Positions 1-8,566 of a DNA stretch of 37,575 bases are shown piece after piece (the first letter of the stretch is position 1; every line of letters starts with the position of its first letter). Both the position numbers and the translations under genes were made by a program. The notes beneath the pieces are model-generated. The model made no database searches. It was not told the origin of the DNA and saw only the letters and a program-made list of their open reading frames with translations. The DNA is from DTFZ01 sp964510055. GTDB lineage: Bacteria > Bacillota > Clostridia > Christensenellales > SZUA-584. Location of the stretch: NCBI GenBank assembly GCA_964510055.1, contig CAZDZY010000020.1, forward strand, positions 1 through 37,575. The letters are read 5' to 3'.

Positions 1-448
1 TCAGCGCCCGGGCGATCGCCACGCGTTGTTTTTCGCCGCCGGAGAGGGTATTTACACGCTGATCTTTCAGGTGTACAATGTCCAGCCTCTCCATCCACTC
101 CGCACTGCGATCACAGATTTCCTTCACATATAGTAAGGGCATACGGATATTTTCAACGCAAGTAAGTGTTGGAATCAGGTTATAAGATTGAAAAATAAAG
201 CCTATGCTTGCCTTGCGCAGAGCAGAATAATCTTTTCCTTTCTCGATGTTTATCCCATTGAAGGTAAACTCCCCGTCGTCGCGGTCTTCAACAAGCCCCA
301 ATATATTCATAAGGGTGGACTTGCCGGAGCCGGACTTTCCGAGGATTGAAACATAGCTTGTGTTGTCGATACACAGGTTTATGTCGGTCAGGACAGGCCT
401 ACTAAAACCTTTACGCACATGGGAGAGCGCGAGCTGCAGCGTTTGCAT
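1..448 (-). CDS. ABC transporter ATP-binding protein (partial, C-terminus off the window)
   Basis: Nucleotide-binding subunit of an ABC transporter that hydrolyses ATP on the cytoplasmic side of the membrane. About 149 codons are visible, starting with ATG at 448-446. The Walker A motif reads GKSGSGKST near residue 35, a Q-loop follows (FIFQSYNLIPT), and the signature LSGGEKQRVAIARAL lies at the window edge; Walker B and the H-loop are outside the window. The short N-terminus and the Q-loop/signature wording resemble the MacB/LolD export-type family. The start lies 2 bp after the stop of the membrane-fusion gene, so the two are co-transcribed and probably translationally coupled. A permease gene is expected further to the left. 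The family call is firm; the substrate is unknown. Confidence 0.9.
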   Translation of the reverse strand, partial: MQTLQLALSHVRKGFSRPVLTDINLCIDNTSYVSILGKSGSGKSTLMNILGLVEDRDDGEFTFNGINIEKGKDYSALRKASIGFIFQSYNLIPTLTCVENIRMPLLYVKEICDRSAEWMERLDIVHLKDQRVNTLSGGEKQRVAIARAL

Positions 449-450
449 GC

Positions 451-1320
451 TTATTTGCCCCCCGCGATGCGGGCGTAGCCGCTGTCTAAAAGCGTTCCCT
501 CTTCAAGCCCTGTTACGCAAGTGAATTCGCCGTCGCTGTAACCCACCTGCACCGCCTGAATCCCGACAACATTACGCTGCGAATCCAGCACGCGTACATA
601 CCATTTTGTCTCATCCTCGGGTATCTTAAAGAGACAGGCCGTCGGAACAACCAATGCCTGCGTATAAACTTTCCCCGTGTAAAGCCGTAAGCTCTTTTTC
701 GAAGCACCGTAAACACCGCCGGAGAGCAGCAGTCGAATTTCGGTATCGCCGTTGCCATCCACAATCTGTCCGACATACGGCAGTTCAACCGGCTCTCCTG
801 CGGCGTTTGTAAGCTCCAGTCCGTCCCGCTTCAGCATGGAAAGAACGCTCTCGTTTACGTAACAGGAGAGTACCAGATCCTGCGTGCTCTCCAGCAGCAG
901 ATAGCTGCGCTGCCCCAGATGCACATCGCGCACAATGCCGCTCGCCGAAGCGGTTATCTTCGTGATACCGTCTGCCTGATAGCCGATGATATCGCCTTCC
1001 TGAATAACGTCTCCGAAGCTTACCAGCATGCGCGTTTCATATGGGTCTTTAAGCTTCGGAAGCTCCATAAAGAACTTCCGGCTGCTGATAAATTTGCCGG
1101 AGACTGTGACGGACTCCCGCAGATCCGTCCGCAAAACAGGAAGCGGTTCGCCGTAGGCCTTCTCTGTAAGGGGCGGAACGGCGACCCTGTCGAATTGCCG
1201 CATCTCAACGGCGGTAATAGCGTAAATAAAAACCAACGGCGCAAGAAGAAGAAGCAAAAACGCGATTGCTATAAACGCTTTAACAAGTTTTTTTCCTCTG
1301 CCGTTGTAGTTGCTCTTCAT
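451..1320 (-). CDS. Membrane-fusion (HlyD/MacA-like) subunit of an ABC exporter
   Basis: A 289-aa protein with a basic N-terminus and one membrane segment at about residues 13-35, the rest extracytoplasmic. Residues ~98-150 contain two lipoyl-like half motifs (GDVIQEGDIIGY, then SASGIVRDVHLG), the barrel-sandwich fold of periplasmic/extracellular adaptor proteins. The C-terminal part (VVPTACLFKI, then TGLEEGTLLDSG) matches the membrane-proximal domain of MacA-type adaptors. In Gram-positive bacteria such proteins sit outside the membrane and work with a MacB-like ATPase/permease. The gene lies between a lipoprotein gene (20 bp upstream, Shine-Dalgarno GGGAGAGG) and the ABC ATPase gene (2 bp downstream). 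It is short for the family and I see no long coiled coil. Substrate unknown. Confidence 0.75.
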   Translation of the reverse strand: MKSNYNGRGKKLVKAFIAIAFLLLLLAPLVFIYAITAVEMRQFDRVAVPPLTEKAYGEPLPVLRTDLRESVTVSGKFISSRKFFMELPKLKDPYETRMLVSFGDVIQEGDIIGYQADGITKITASASGIVRDVHLGQRSYLLLESTQDLVLSCYVNESVLSMLKRDGLELTNAAGEPVELPYVGQIVDGNGDTEIRLLLSGGVYGASKKSLRLYTGKVYTQALVVPTACLFKIPEDETKWYVRVLDSQRNVVGIQAVQVGYSDGEFTCVTGLEEGTLLDSGYARIAGGK

Positions 1321-1340
1321 CGTTTCCTCTCCCTGTTTTA

Positions 1341-2588
1341 TTAAAACTGAATGATCCCCGTCGTTTCGTTCAGAGGGTAGAAAAAGTCCGTATAATAACT
1401 CATTATATCAACACCCAGCTCGTGTGCCAAGTAGATTTCGTAAGGGTCGCAGTTGATCGTTTCGATACGCAAAGGGTACCACTGCAGGATGCTATGCGTT
1501 TTTCCATCTGCCGTCCGGTAACATACCTCCAGATACAGCTGCGTATATCCGCTTAACCGGTTAGCCAGCGCGGCATCCCGGAAGGTAAAGTTAAAATAGA
1601 CCCTTTGCCCGGCGGAAAGCGAGATCGGTTCCTGCCGGTCCCACAAAAAGTCGGCAAGAACTTCGGGAACGATATCCTCTCCATTTTCATTTACGGCAAT
1701 ACCGCCGTTTTCGTTTTCCTGCGCGGTGTTGAAAACCACTGCCTGAACCTTTAGAAGCTGCCTGTCGTCGTTAAAAAGCCTTAATTCGGTGATCTCGAAA
1801 TCCTGGGCCGCCTTGAGCAATCCGATATTGAAACCGTCCGACAACGAAAAGAGGCCGTCGGCGCTGGGCGGGACATCGGTACTCATGGCTAACCCGCGCT
1901 CCGATATCAGCGCGGGGTTCTCTTCAACGGGCCAGGCTGTTCCGGTTTCTGAATGAATGCTGCCCAACGGAAAAGTCAGCTTTTTGCCCCGAACATACAG
2001 GGTGATTTCGCTGAGGGTCTCTGTCTGTAAGGGCTGGCCGTTTGTCAGCAGGCGCACTGAAAGCATGTAGCGGTAGAGCACCGGCAGCCTGCCCTGTTGC
2101 CGCAATTCCAAATAATCCGTTAGAAATTCATTTTGCGAAGCTTTGAGCGCGTCGGCGGCTTTTTCTGCTTTACCGGCGTCATCGAGCGTCAGACCGTTAA
2201 GCATTTCCTGATACGCTGCCTGCATCTGGGCGTAGGTCTTCCAGTCCTTCCCACGGTAGCATTGGTATACATAAAAAGGCATCTCTGTCTGATTAGGCAG
2301 CCCGAGGTAACTACCAAAGCCTACCTCCAAACGGATATTCGTGTTCAGCTCGACCCGTATATCCTCTCCGGAGAGAGGAGAGCCGGAAATCAGCGGAACA
2401 AGAAATTGATCAACACTTCCTTTGAAAATATCCATATAAACGTCTTCACTCGCAAGATAAATATAATCCGCGGATATTGAAGGCACATCCGGCATACTGC
2501 TGCCGCTTTGCGCGGCGCCGCAGGCGGACGAGAACAGGCTTAGGGCGATTAATGATAAGCTGATAATCGTTTTTACTGTCTTTTTCAA
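1341..2588 (-). CDS. Putative lipoprotein of an ABC export locus
   Basis: A 415-aa protein that I do not recognise. It has a hydrophobic signal ending in FSSAC (Cys23), so it is probably lipidated and held at the outer face of the membrane; the lipobox is imperfect at position -3. The start is TTG at 2588, supported by a strong AGGAGGAG ribosome binding site 6-8 bases upstream; no nearby ATG has such a site. The body is rich in beta-prone segments and aromatic residues, with one helical charged stretch at ~120-160. It is the first gene of a run with the membrane-fusion protein and ABC ATPase, which suggests a substrate-binding, chaperone or immunity-type role for that transporter; that role is inference from position only. 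Confidence 0.6.
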   Translation of the reverse strand: MKKTVKTIISLSLIALSLFSSACGAAQSGSSMPDVPSISADYIYLASEDVYMDIFKGSVDQFLVPLISGSPLSGEDIRVELNTNIRLEVGFGSYLGLPNQTEMPFYVYQCYRGKDWKTYAQMQAAYQEMLNGLTLDDAGKAEKAADALKASQNEFLTDYLELRQQGRLPVLYRYMLSVRLLTNGQPLQTETLSEITLYVRGKKLTFPLGSIHSETGTAWPVEENPALISERGLAMSTDVPPSADGLFSLSDGFNIGLLKAAQDFEITELRLFNDDRQLLKVQAVVFNTAQENENGGIAVNENGEDIVPEVLADFLWDRQEPISLSAGQRVYFNFTFRDAALANRLSGYTQLYLEVCYRTADGKTHSILQWYPLRIETINCDPYEIYLAHELGVDIMSYYTDFFYPLNETTGIIQF

Positions 2589-2610
2589 CGTTTCTCCTCC
2601 TGTATAGTCG

Positions 2611-2650
2611 AAAAAGAAACAGCAGCGCGGAAGAACCCGCGCTGCTGTTT
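2611..2650 (-). terminator. Intrinsic terminator between secreted protein and lipoprotein genes
   Basis: On the minus strand a perfect 14-bp stem (AAACAGCAGCGCGG with its complement, positions 2617-2630 and 2637-2650) encloses a 6-base loop and is followed by TTTCTTTTTC (the stem's own three terminal T plus seven further bases). It lies 9 bp after the stop of the secreted-protein gene and 22 bp before the TTG start of the lipoprotein gene. It either ends the upstream message or lets a fraction read through into the ABC genes. Confidence 0.85.
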
Positions 2651-2659
2651 CAAACTGAA

Positions 2660-3190
2660 TTACATGCCGTAAGTTCCACTCGTGACTTTGGAAGTCTTGC
2701 AGGGGGCATATAAGATGGTTCGGTTCTGGTCAGTGGTTGAACCCCCCTGATAGGTGGTAACCACTTTCTGGTTCCATTTCATAGCCGACCATCTCGCCTT
2801 TATCCAATACGTCCCCGAAGGATTTGATGCGGGAATAGTGACGCCGACGCTTTTGTCAGCCCAAATCTGTTTGCCCGCAACCAGATCCAAGTCGGAGGTG
2901 TTATGAGAAGCAAAAGCTGTAGCGTACATAGGAGATCCAAGGGAACGTTGGGCGTCAAAATAATACGATCCCTCGAGACTACGATAGTCGGAGGTGCCGT
3001 AAAAGTGAACAATGGTCTGCACGGGGTTAGAGTGCGTTCTTGTGTATGCGGAGAAGGTACTAATGGCTTTCGTCACGTGCATTGTTGATTGTGAAACGAC
3101 AGTTTCCTTTGTAACAGCCAAAGCCTCCAGCGGGAACAAAGCAGTTATTAATAGAACGGCGATTAATAGGACGAACACTTTTCTTTTCAT
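2660..3190 (-). CDS. Small secreted protein of unknown function
   Basis: A 176-aa protein with a clear Sec signal peptide (MKRKVF, then a hydrophobic core to about residue 25, cleavage near ALA-VT). The mature part is ~150 aa, rich in Ser, Thr, Tyr and Trp, with predicted beta structure and a single Cys near the C-terminus, so no disulfide is likely. I recognise no domain. The start is well supported by AAAGGAG 7-8 bases upstream. The gene is followed by a strong terminator and then, on the same strand, by a lipoprotein/membrane-fusion/ABC ATPase set, so it could be the cargo or partner of that transporter (inference). Secreted bacteriocin-like or surface-coating proteins are possible, but no motif supports one. 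Confidence 0.6.
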   Translation of the reverse strand: MKRKVFVLLIAVLLITALFPLEALAVTKETVVSQSTMHVTKAISTFSAYTRTHSNPVQTIVHFYGTSDYRSLEGSYYFDAQRSLGSPMYATAFASHNTSDLDLVAGKQIWADKSVGVTIPASNPSGTYWIKARWSAMKWNQKVVTTYQGGSTTDQNRTILYAPCKTSKVTSGTYGM

Positions 3191-3382
3191 TTGTAACTCC
3201 TTTCGTATACTGTGGATTTGGTGCTTTATACCAATATTGATTATAACAAATCACCGTATGAATATCAACACATAATTTATAAATTAAGTAAAACCCCTAT
3301 AGAATTGTATACGTCTCCCTGGCAACTATAGACAGAACTTGTTCATATGTTAAATCATTTAACCTTATATTATGTTTGGCTT

Positions 3383-3742
3383 TTATTTCTCCTCGATTAT
3401 CCCGTCCGGCTCTTTGGGCAGAAACAAATGCACCTCGGCAGCGTGCTCTTTATCCAAAGGGACAGACAGGAAAAGCATATTCCTGTCCCCAAAGTCTATA
3501 TATCCCCTGCTGCGTTTTCCGGTGCGTATAGATTTCTGGTTAGGGCAATCCTCATGAACGCCGCCGTACCCTGCTGCTTCGAAACAGAGCTTATTAACTA
3601 CGGGCTTTCCGGCGTTGAATTCGTCGGCATAGCACTGGTTGTGCCATACGACACGGTAGTTTTTATCCACAATATCGATGGAGAGGAATGGAGAGCTAAT
3701 AAGGCCTTCACTAAGTTTCGAAAGCAAATCGTTTATTTGCAT
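3383..3742 (-). CDS. Small stand-alone PAS-like sensory protein
   Basis: A 119-aa protein consisting of essentially one PAS-like domain (SIDIVDKNYRVVWHNQ, where PAS strands begin). The middle carries NKLCFEAAGYGGVHEDCP, a spaced Cys pair ending in CP as seen in PAS proteins that contain a C-x(n)-CP loop. This suggests, but does not prove, redox or metal sensing. No kinase, HTH or output domain is attached, so it would need a partner. The start ATG at 3742 has AAAGGAG 9 bases upstream; the much longer open frame that runs on through the recD2 region has no such support. The gene is divergent from recD2 with a 153-bp intergenic region. Confidence 0.65.
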   Translation of the reverse strand: MQINDLLSKLSEGLISSPFLSIDIVDKNYRVVWHNQCYADEFNAGKPVVNKLCFEAAGYGGVHEDCPNQKSIRTGKRSRGYIDFGDRNMLFLSVPLDKEHAAEVHLFLPKEPDGIIEEK

Positions 3743-3895
3743 CGCTGTTTCTCCTTTATAATTAGTAGAAATCAACTCATATATTACCATAATAAACGCA
3801 TGAATCCAATAACTTACGAAGGCTGTTGCGGCCTGCCCTGCTATTATTATGGAAAAATATACACAAACCTTTGTTCGTGTGATACAATAAGCCTT

Positions 3896-6124
3896 ATGAC
3901 GAGCATCGAAGGCACTGTACTCGAGGTAACATACAGGAACGATGAAAACGGATGGACGGTGATGTCGCTCGACTGGAACGGCGAGCTTACTACGGCCGTC
4001 GGCTGCATGCCTCATATACACGAGGGCGAATTCGTGCGCCTTTTCGGCGCGTGGACCGAGCACAGGCTTTACGGCAGGCAGTTCTCCGCCACGTCGGTGG
4101 AGACGAGGCTGCCGAATACCGACGAGGCAATACGCATGTTCCTCGCGAGCGGACTCATAAAAGGAGTGGGCGACGCCATAGCCGGCAGGATAGTTAACAG
4201 GTTCGGGGAGAAGACATTCGAAGTCATAGAGAAGACGCCGGAGCTGCTGGCGGAAGTAAAGGGAATAAGCCGCAAGCTCGCGGAAAGTATAGCTGAAAGC
4301 TTTTTGGAGCACATAGCCGTAAAGCAGGTGATAATAGACCTGCAGGGTATGGGGCTATCCGTAAGGCAGGCGTTCCGCGCTTTTGAGAGGTACGGCTCGG
4401 CCGCTTCGGTGCTGATATCGGAAAACCCGTACAGGATGATAGACGATATTGCGGGCATAGGCTTCGAGCGGGCCGACAGGATAGCCCAAAACCTGGGGGT
4501 AGACAGGGAATCGGAATTTCGTGTGGATATGGGACTCAAGCACGAGCTTTTCTGCGCGATGAACGACGGGCATACGTGCCTGCCGCGCGGCGAGCTTGTA
4601 AGGCGCGCTTCGATGATGATGGGCGTGGAAGAAGAGCTTGTGGAAGCAAGGATCTCCGCGATGACGCTTTCGGGCGACATAGTGCAAAAGTTCATCAACA
4701 ACACGCCCGCGGTGTTTCATATAGCGGCCCATATAGCCGAGACCGATACGGCAAGAAGGCTTTTTCTACTGTCGAGGAGCGAAGCGAAGGTGCCTATCCG
4801 CGACCCTAACGAGGCGTATGCGCGCTACATTGGCGGCGTGGAGATGTCGGAAGAGCAGGAGCGGGCGGTGCTGCTCGCGCTTTCCGCGCAGGTGGCGGTT
4901 ATAACGGGCGGCCCGGGCACGGGCAAGACGACCATTATAAAAGCCATAATGTCGATATTCGAGCAGAGCGGGGTAACTACGGCGCTGTGCGCGCCTACCG
5001 GCAGGGCTGCTAAGCGCATAGAGCAGGCCTCGGGGCGCGAGGCGAAGACTATTCACCGACTATTGGAATACGGCGTTGGCGAAGACGAAGAGTTTTACAG
5101 CGGCGCGCGGTTCATAAGGAACGAGGAGAACCCGCTCGAGGCGGAAGCCGTTATAGTGGACGAAGCGTCGATGGTGGATATATTTTTGATGAGGGCGCTA
5201 TTGCGGGCGCTCGCGGACGGGACAAGGCTCGTAATAGTGGGCGACGCCGACCAGCTGCCCTCGGTAGGCCCCGGCAACGTGCTTCGGGATATGATAAAGA
5301 GCGGCGCGTTCCCGGTCTCGAAGCTCACGAAGTTTTACCGCCAGAAGGAAGGCGGGAGCATCGTGGAGAACGCGCATAGGGTGAACAGCGGCGAAAACCC
5401 GGAATTTTACGTTACCGGCGATTTTGTGTTCGTTCCCGAAAGCGAACCTGAAGGCGTAATAGAGAAGATAAAGAAACTGCTGACCCGCGAATTGCCCGGG
5501 GAATATGACATACTCGAAGACACGCAGATACTCTGCCCGGTGAAGAAGGGGATACTCGGGGTATATAACATAAACATGGAGATACGCGAGCTTTTGAACC
5601 CGCGCCTTGCCTCGAAACCCGAGGTAAAGGTAAAAGATACTGTGTTCCGCTTAGGCGACAAGGTTATGCAGACCAAGAACAACTACGGCATGGAATGGTT
5701 TTACACCGACGACCTAAGGTATTACAATAAAGGGCTCGGCGTGTTTAACGGGGACTTGGGTGTGATAGTCAGCCTCGACCTCGACGCGAAGGAGGCGACT
5801 ATCCGCTTCGACGGAAACAGGGACGCGGTGTACGCGCTCCACGAACTCGAGCAGATAGAGCACGCTTACGCAGTAACCGTGCATAAATCGCAGGGCAGCG
5901 AGTTCCCGGTGGTAATAATGCCGCTGTTCGGTGCAGGCGGCCGGTTCTTTTCGAGGAACCTTCTGTATACCGCGCTCACAAGGGCTATGGAAAAGGTGGT
6001 AATGATAGGCACTAAAAGCACGGTGGAATATATGGTGGCCAACAACAGGATATTGGGGCGTTATACTACTCTTGACCACGAGATAAAGGAACTCGGGGAA
6101 GTGCTGGGGTGCTATGGGCGTTAA
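3896..6124 (+). CDS. recD2: RecD2-type ATP-dependent 5'-3' DNA helicase
   Basis: A 742-aa SF1B helicase, the normal RecD2 size. Order of parts: N-terminal OB-like domain (EGTVLEVTYRNDENGWTV), tandem helix-hairpin-helix (LIKGVGDAIAGRI, then EVKGISRKLAESI, residues ~85-135), Walker A GGPGTGKTT at ~338, Walker B VDEASMVD at ~421, and the C-terminal helicase core with VHKSQGSEFPVV (~661) and LLYTALTRA (~690). RecD2 acts in DNA repair and is not part of a RecBCD complex. I chose ATG 3896 because the homologous domain begins there; the frame is open further upstream, but that stretch overlaps the opposite PAS gene. No Shine-Dalgarno precedes this ATG. It overlaps comF by 11 bp, so the two form an operon, a common Clostridia arrangement. 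Confidence 0.93.
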   Translation: MTSIEGTVLEVTYRNDENGWTVMSLDWNGELTTAVGCMPHIHEGEFVRLFGAWTEHRLYGRQFSATSVETRLPNTDEAIRMFLASGLIKGVGDAIAGRIVNRFGEKTFEVIEKTPELLAEVKGISRKLAESIAESFLEHIAVKQVIIDLQGMGLSVRQAFRAFERYGSAASVLISENPYRMIDDIAGIGFERADRIAQNLGVDRESEFRVDMGLKHELFCAMNDGHTCLPRGELVRRASMMMGVEEELVEARISAMTLSGDIVQKFINNTPAVFHIAAHIAETDTARRLFLLSRSEAKVPIRDPNEAYARYIGGVEMSEEQERAVLLALSAQVAVITGGPGTGKTTIIKAIMSIFEQSGVTTALCAPTGRAAKRIEQASGREAKTIHRLLEYGVGEDEEFYSGARFIRNEENPLEAEAVIVDEASMVDIFLMRALLRALADGTRLVIVGDADQLPSVGPGNVLRDMIKSGAFPVSKLTKFYRQKEGGSIVENAHRVNSGENPEFYVTGDFVFVPESEPEGVIEKIKKLLTRELPGEYDILEDTQILCPVKKGILGVYNINMEIRELLNPRLASKPEVKVKDTVFRLGDKVMQTKNNYGMEWFYTDDLRYYNKGLGVFNGDLGVIVSLDLDAKEATIRFDGNRDAVYALHELEQIEHAYAVTVHKSQGSEFPVVIMPLFGAGGRFFSRNLLYTALTRAMEKVVMIGTKSTVEYMVANNRILGRYTTLDHEIKELGEVLGCYGR

Positions 6125-6818
6125 AGGAACTTTAATAGCGGCAGCCGATTGGCTGTTCCCGTATATACGCAAGTGCGTATGCTGCGGCGTGGAAAAAGGC
6201 GTGGAAGATTACCTGTGCAAAAGGTGTTCTAAGGAGCTTGAAGCATTGAAAGAAGGAGAGGTAAAGGCAGCCGGCCTTAACGCTTACTCGCTGTATAAGT
6301 ACGACGGGAAGGTAAAGAGCCTCGTTACAGGCTACAAATATAACGGCAGGAAGTGGCTCTCCCGTTTCATGGGAGACAGCATTAGCGGCCTGCTTACGTC
6401 GCTTCCGCTTAAAATCGACTGCGTATGCAACGTGCCGCTGCACGATAAGCGCAGGAAGACGAGGGGCTTCGACCAGTCGGAGGAGATAGCGAAAAGAATA
6501 TCGGAAACAACGGGCATTCCATTCATACCGGCGCTGCGGCGGGTAAGGAACACGAAGACGCAAACGAAGCTTTCTGAAAAGCAGCGCAAAGAGAACATGA
6601 AAGGCGCGTTCGAGAAGGCCGCCCAAGTTAGCGGCAACGCACTGCTTATAGACGACGTGCTGACCACGGGCGCTACGGCCGGGGAATGCGCGGCGGTGCT
6701 GAAAGCTGCAGGAGCGCAAGAAGTATATGTGATGACGTTTGCGCGGGCGGAGATGAGAGGGAGCAAAGAGCCGAAGAGCAGGCTAAGAAGGATGATAAAG
6801 AGATATTTAAAGGTTTAG
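6114..6818 (+). CDS. comF: ComF family phosphoribosyltransferase-like protein
   Basis: A 234-aa protein with the ComF layout: an N-terminal zinc-finger-like segment with two Cys pairs (CVCC and CKRC, residues ~22-43) and a C-terminal type I phosphoribosyltransferase fold with ALLIDDVLTTGAT (residues ~179-191), the PRPP-binding loop. ComF is needed for DNA uptake in naturally competent bacteria and takes part in DNA metabolism more widely. Length is normal. The start overlaps the recD2 stop by 11 bp. The 3' end (6659-6818) is present a second time, diverged, at 8407-8566, which suggests that the DNA between was inserted by recombination beside comF. Confidence 0.9.
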   Translation: MGVKGTLIAAADWLFPYIRKCVCCGVEKGVEDYLCKRCSKELEALKEGEVKAAGLNAYSLYKYDGKVKSLVTGYKYNGRKWLSRFMGDSISGLLTSLPLKIDCVCNVPLHDKRRKTRGFDQSEEIAKRISETTGIPFIPALRRVRNTKTQTKLSEKQRKENMKGAFEKAAQVSGNALLIDDVLTTGATAGECAAVLKAAGAQEVYVMTFARAEMRGSKEPKSRLRRMIKRYLKV

Positions 6819-6876
6819 TTATGATTGCAGAGTAAAGTATCCATAAGATATTAAGTTAACGGAGGGGAAACCACGG

Positions 6877-8379
6877 ATGTCACGCAAGATTTTAAAACTG
6901 ACAGGCATGCTGATTATCGCGGCAATAGCAACAACAGCCTGCAGCGGACAAACCACTGAGCAGACTCCCGCGCCTGCAAGCACTGCGGCACAGGTTATTA
7001 CTCAGGAAACACAGACTGTCACCGTATCGCCGGCTCCAACACCGGATCTGATCTCAAGGCCCCAGGTCTGGTTCTGTCCGCTCCCCCCGATGCGTAAACA
7101 CTCTGGCCGCAACTTTATTGGCTCCGACGATTATATGGACCTTTTTACCGAAGGCGCAGCGTGGGATGAAGCGGCAGCTCGCGTCCGCGTATTTGAATTA
7201 TACGGCGAATGGGTCTCTGAGACCGCAACGAACGAGCAGCTTCGCCAGGTCATAGGCGACCTGAATCGCCGGGGAATTGCTATAGCCTATCAGACCGGGC
7301 CTTTGAATTCCACCGATACCTATGGCGGTATTGAAGGCTTCTCCGGCGTAGAGCAGGGCCTGCGGATGGCCAATCGTATCAAGGAAGCCGGAGGAACCGT
7401 ATCATACGTAGACTTTGACGAACCCTTTGGCTTCGCAAGCCTTTACGACAGCCCAAAATCTCCCCATTGGACTGCCGAGCGGGTAGCGCTGGAAGTAGGC
7501 TCGTTTGTTAATACAATCAAAACTGTGTTTCCCGACGCCAGGTTCGGGAGCTCGGAGCCCTTGTGGAATACGGACATGAAGGTGGAAGACCTGGAAAACT
7601 GGATAGATGCATATAAAGAAGCGACAGGCTCTCCCCTTGCCTTTTTACACCTCGACGTGGACTACTCACGTCCGGGCTGGGAGCAGGACGCCAAAGAGCT
7701 TGAGGATTTCTGCCGCCTGAGAGGAGTAGATTTCGGTATCTATTATCTTGGAGACTCGCAGGACCCGACGGATGAAGCATGGATTATGCATGCGGGAGAG
7801 AAGATAAAGGATTATGAACTTGTTACCGGGGGAAATCCTGACCACGTTTTATTCGCATCGTGGCACGATCGTCCGGACAAGGTATTGCCCGATACCGGCC
7901 CTTATACTTTTACCGGGTTCATAAACCAATACTTTACGGATAAATCCAATCTGGGAATCCGTACCGCCGGGGCCGGCGCCAACCTTGCCTACCGGAAGAA
8001 AGTCAAAGCTTCAAAATCTCTCAGCGACTACCCCGCGGCAAACGCTGTTGACGGCTTCAGCGGAAACTGGTGGGGAGCCGGCGGCCCCGATCCGCAGTGG
8101 ATCGAAATCGACCTCGGAGAACCCTCTGTAATTGCGGAAGTAAGGCTGTCAGTATGCCAGGACCCGGCAGGCGAGACGATTCATCGCATCCGTGTAAAAG
8201 GCCCCGGCACAGATAATAAGTTTGAGGTCCTTTATACGTTCAAGGGGGTAACAAGCGATTCCGATCTGCTCACCTATAAGCTGCCCCAGCCGAAACAAGG
8301 CATAAGGTATATACGGATCGATACCCAAGAAAGCCCTTCGTGGGTTGCATGGCGTGAAATAGAGGTAATCGGCGGCTGA
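6877..8379 (+). CDS. Lipoprotein with TIM-barrel-like domain and C-terminal F5/8 type C (CBM32-like) domain
   Basis: A 500-aa surface lipoprotein. The signal peptide ends in ATTAC (Cys22), followed by a Pro/Thr/Ala linker to ~residue 58. Residues ~62-355 look like a glycoside-hydrolase-type barrel (VSYVDFDEPFGFA, AFLHLDVDYSRPGW, VLFASWHDRPDKVLPDT), with acidic residues at strand ends, but I cannot assign a family or catalytic pair. Residues ~365-498 are a discoidin/F5-8C fold (AYRKKVKASKSLSDYPAANA, AVDGFSGNWWGAGGPDPQWI, IRYIRID), typical of carbohydrate binding. Strong GGAGGGG ribosome site upstream. It sits between comF and a diverged duplicate of the comF 3' end, so it was probably acquired. 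Likely role: binding or degrading an external glycan. Confidence 0.75.
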   Translation: MSRKILKLTGMLIIAAIATTACSGQTTEQTPAPASTAAQVITQETQTVTVSPAPTPDLISRPQVWFCPLPPMRKHSGRNFIGSDDYMDLFTEGAAWDEAAARVRVFELYGEWVSETATNEQLRQVIGDLNRRGIAIAYQTGPLNSTDTYGGIEGFSGVEQGLRMANRIKEAGGTVSYVDFDEPFGFASLYDSPKSPHWTAERVALEVGSFVNTIKTVFPDARFGSSEPLWNTDMKVEDLENWIDAYKEATGSPLAFLHLDVDYSRPGWEQDAKELEDFCRLRGVDFGIYYLGDSQDPTDEAWIMHAGEKIKDYELVTGGNPDHVLFASWHDRPDKVLPDTGPYTFTGFINQYFTDKSNLGIRTAGAGANLAYRKKVKASKSLSDYPAANAVDGFSGNWWGAGGPDPQWIEIDLGEPSVIAEVRLSVCQDPAGETIHRIRVKGPGTDNKFEVLYTFKGVTSDSDLLTYKLPQPKQGIRYIRIDTQESPSWVAWREIEVIGG

Positions 8380-8406
8380 TGATTTTATATGAATAAATAT
8401 CTGTAC

Positions 8407-8566
8407 GCTGACCGCGGGCGCGACGGCCGGGGAATGCGCCGCGGTGCTGAAAGCAGCGGGGGCGCAAAACGTATATGTTATGACGTTCGCGCGGGCTGAG
8501 ATGAGAGGGAGCAAAGAGCCGAAGAGCAGGCTGAGAAGGATGATAAAGAGGTATGTAAAGGCTTAA
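8407..8566 (+). pseudogene. Second, diverged 3' end of comF (remnant)
   Basis: These 160 bp align without gaps to the last 160 bp of comF (6659-6818), stop codon included, with about 16 differences by eye. Ten of the changed codons are synonymous, four change the amino acid (T to A, E to N, L to V, V to A) and the stop differs (TAG versus TAA). The excess of silent changes means that the two tails diverged while both were working genes, so this is the tail of a homologous comF from another lineage, or the displaced resident tail, not a recent local copy. It has no start and no upstream comF sequence. Confidence 0.9.

Noticed and set aside
3347..3895. Upstream extension of recD2 by 183 codons
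   Set aside because: The stretch has no RecD2 homology, lies opposite the PAS gene with its own ribosome site, and would make the protein far too long.
3743..4312. Long minus-strand open frame continuing upstream of the PAS gene
   Set aside because: It is antisense to recD2 and lacks a ribosome site; the PAS protein start at 3742 is well supported.
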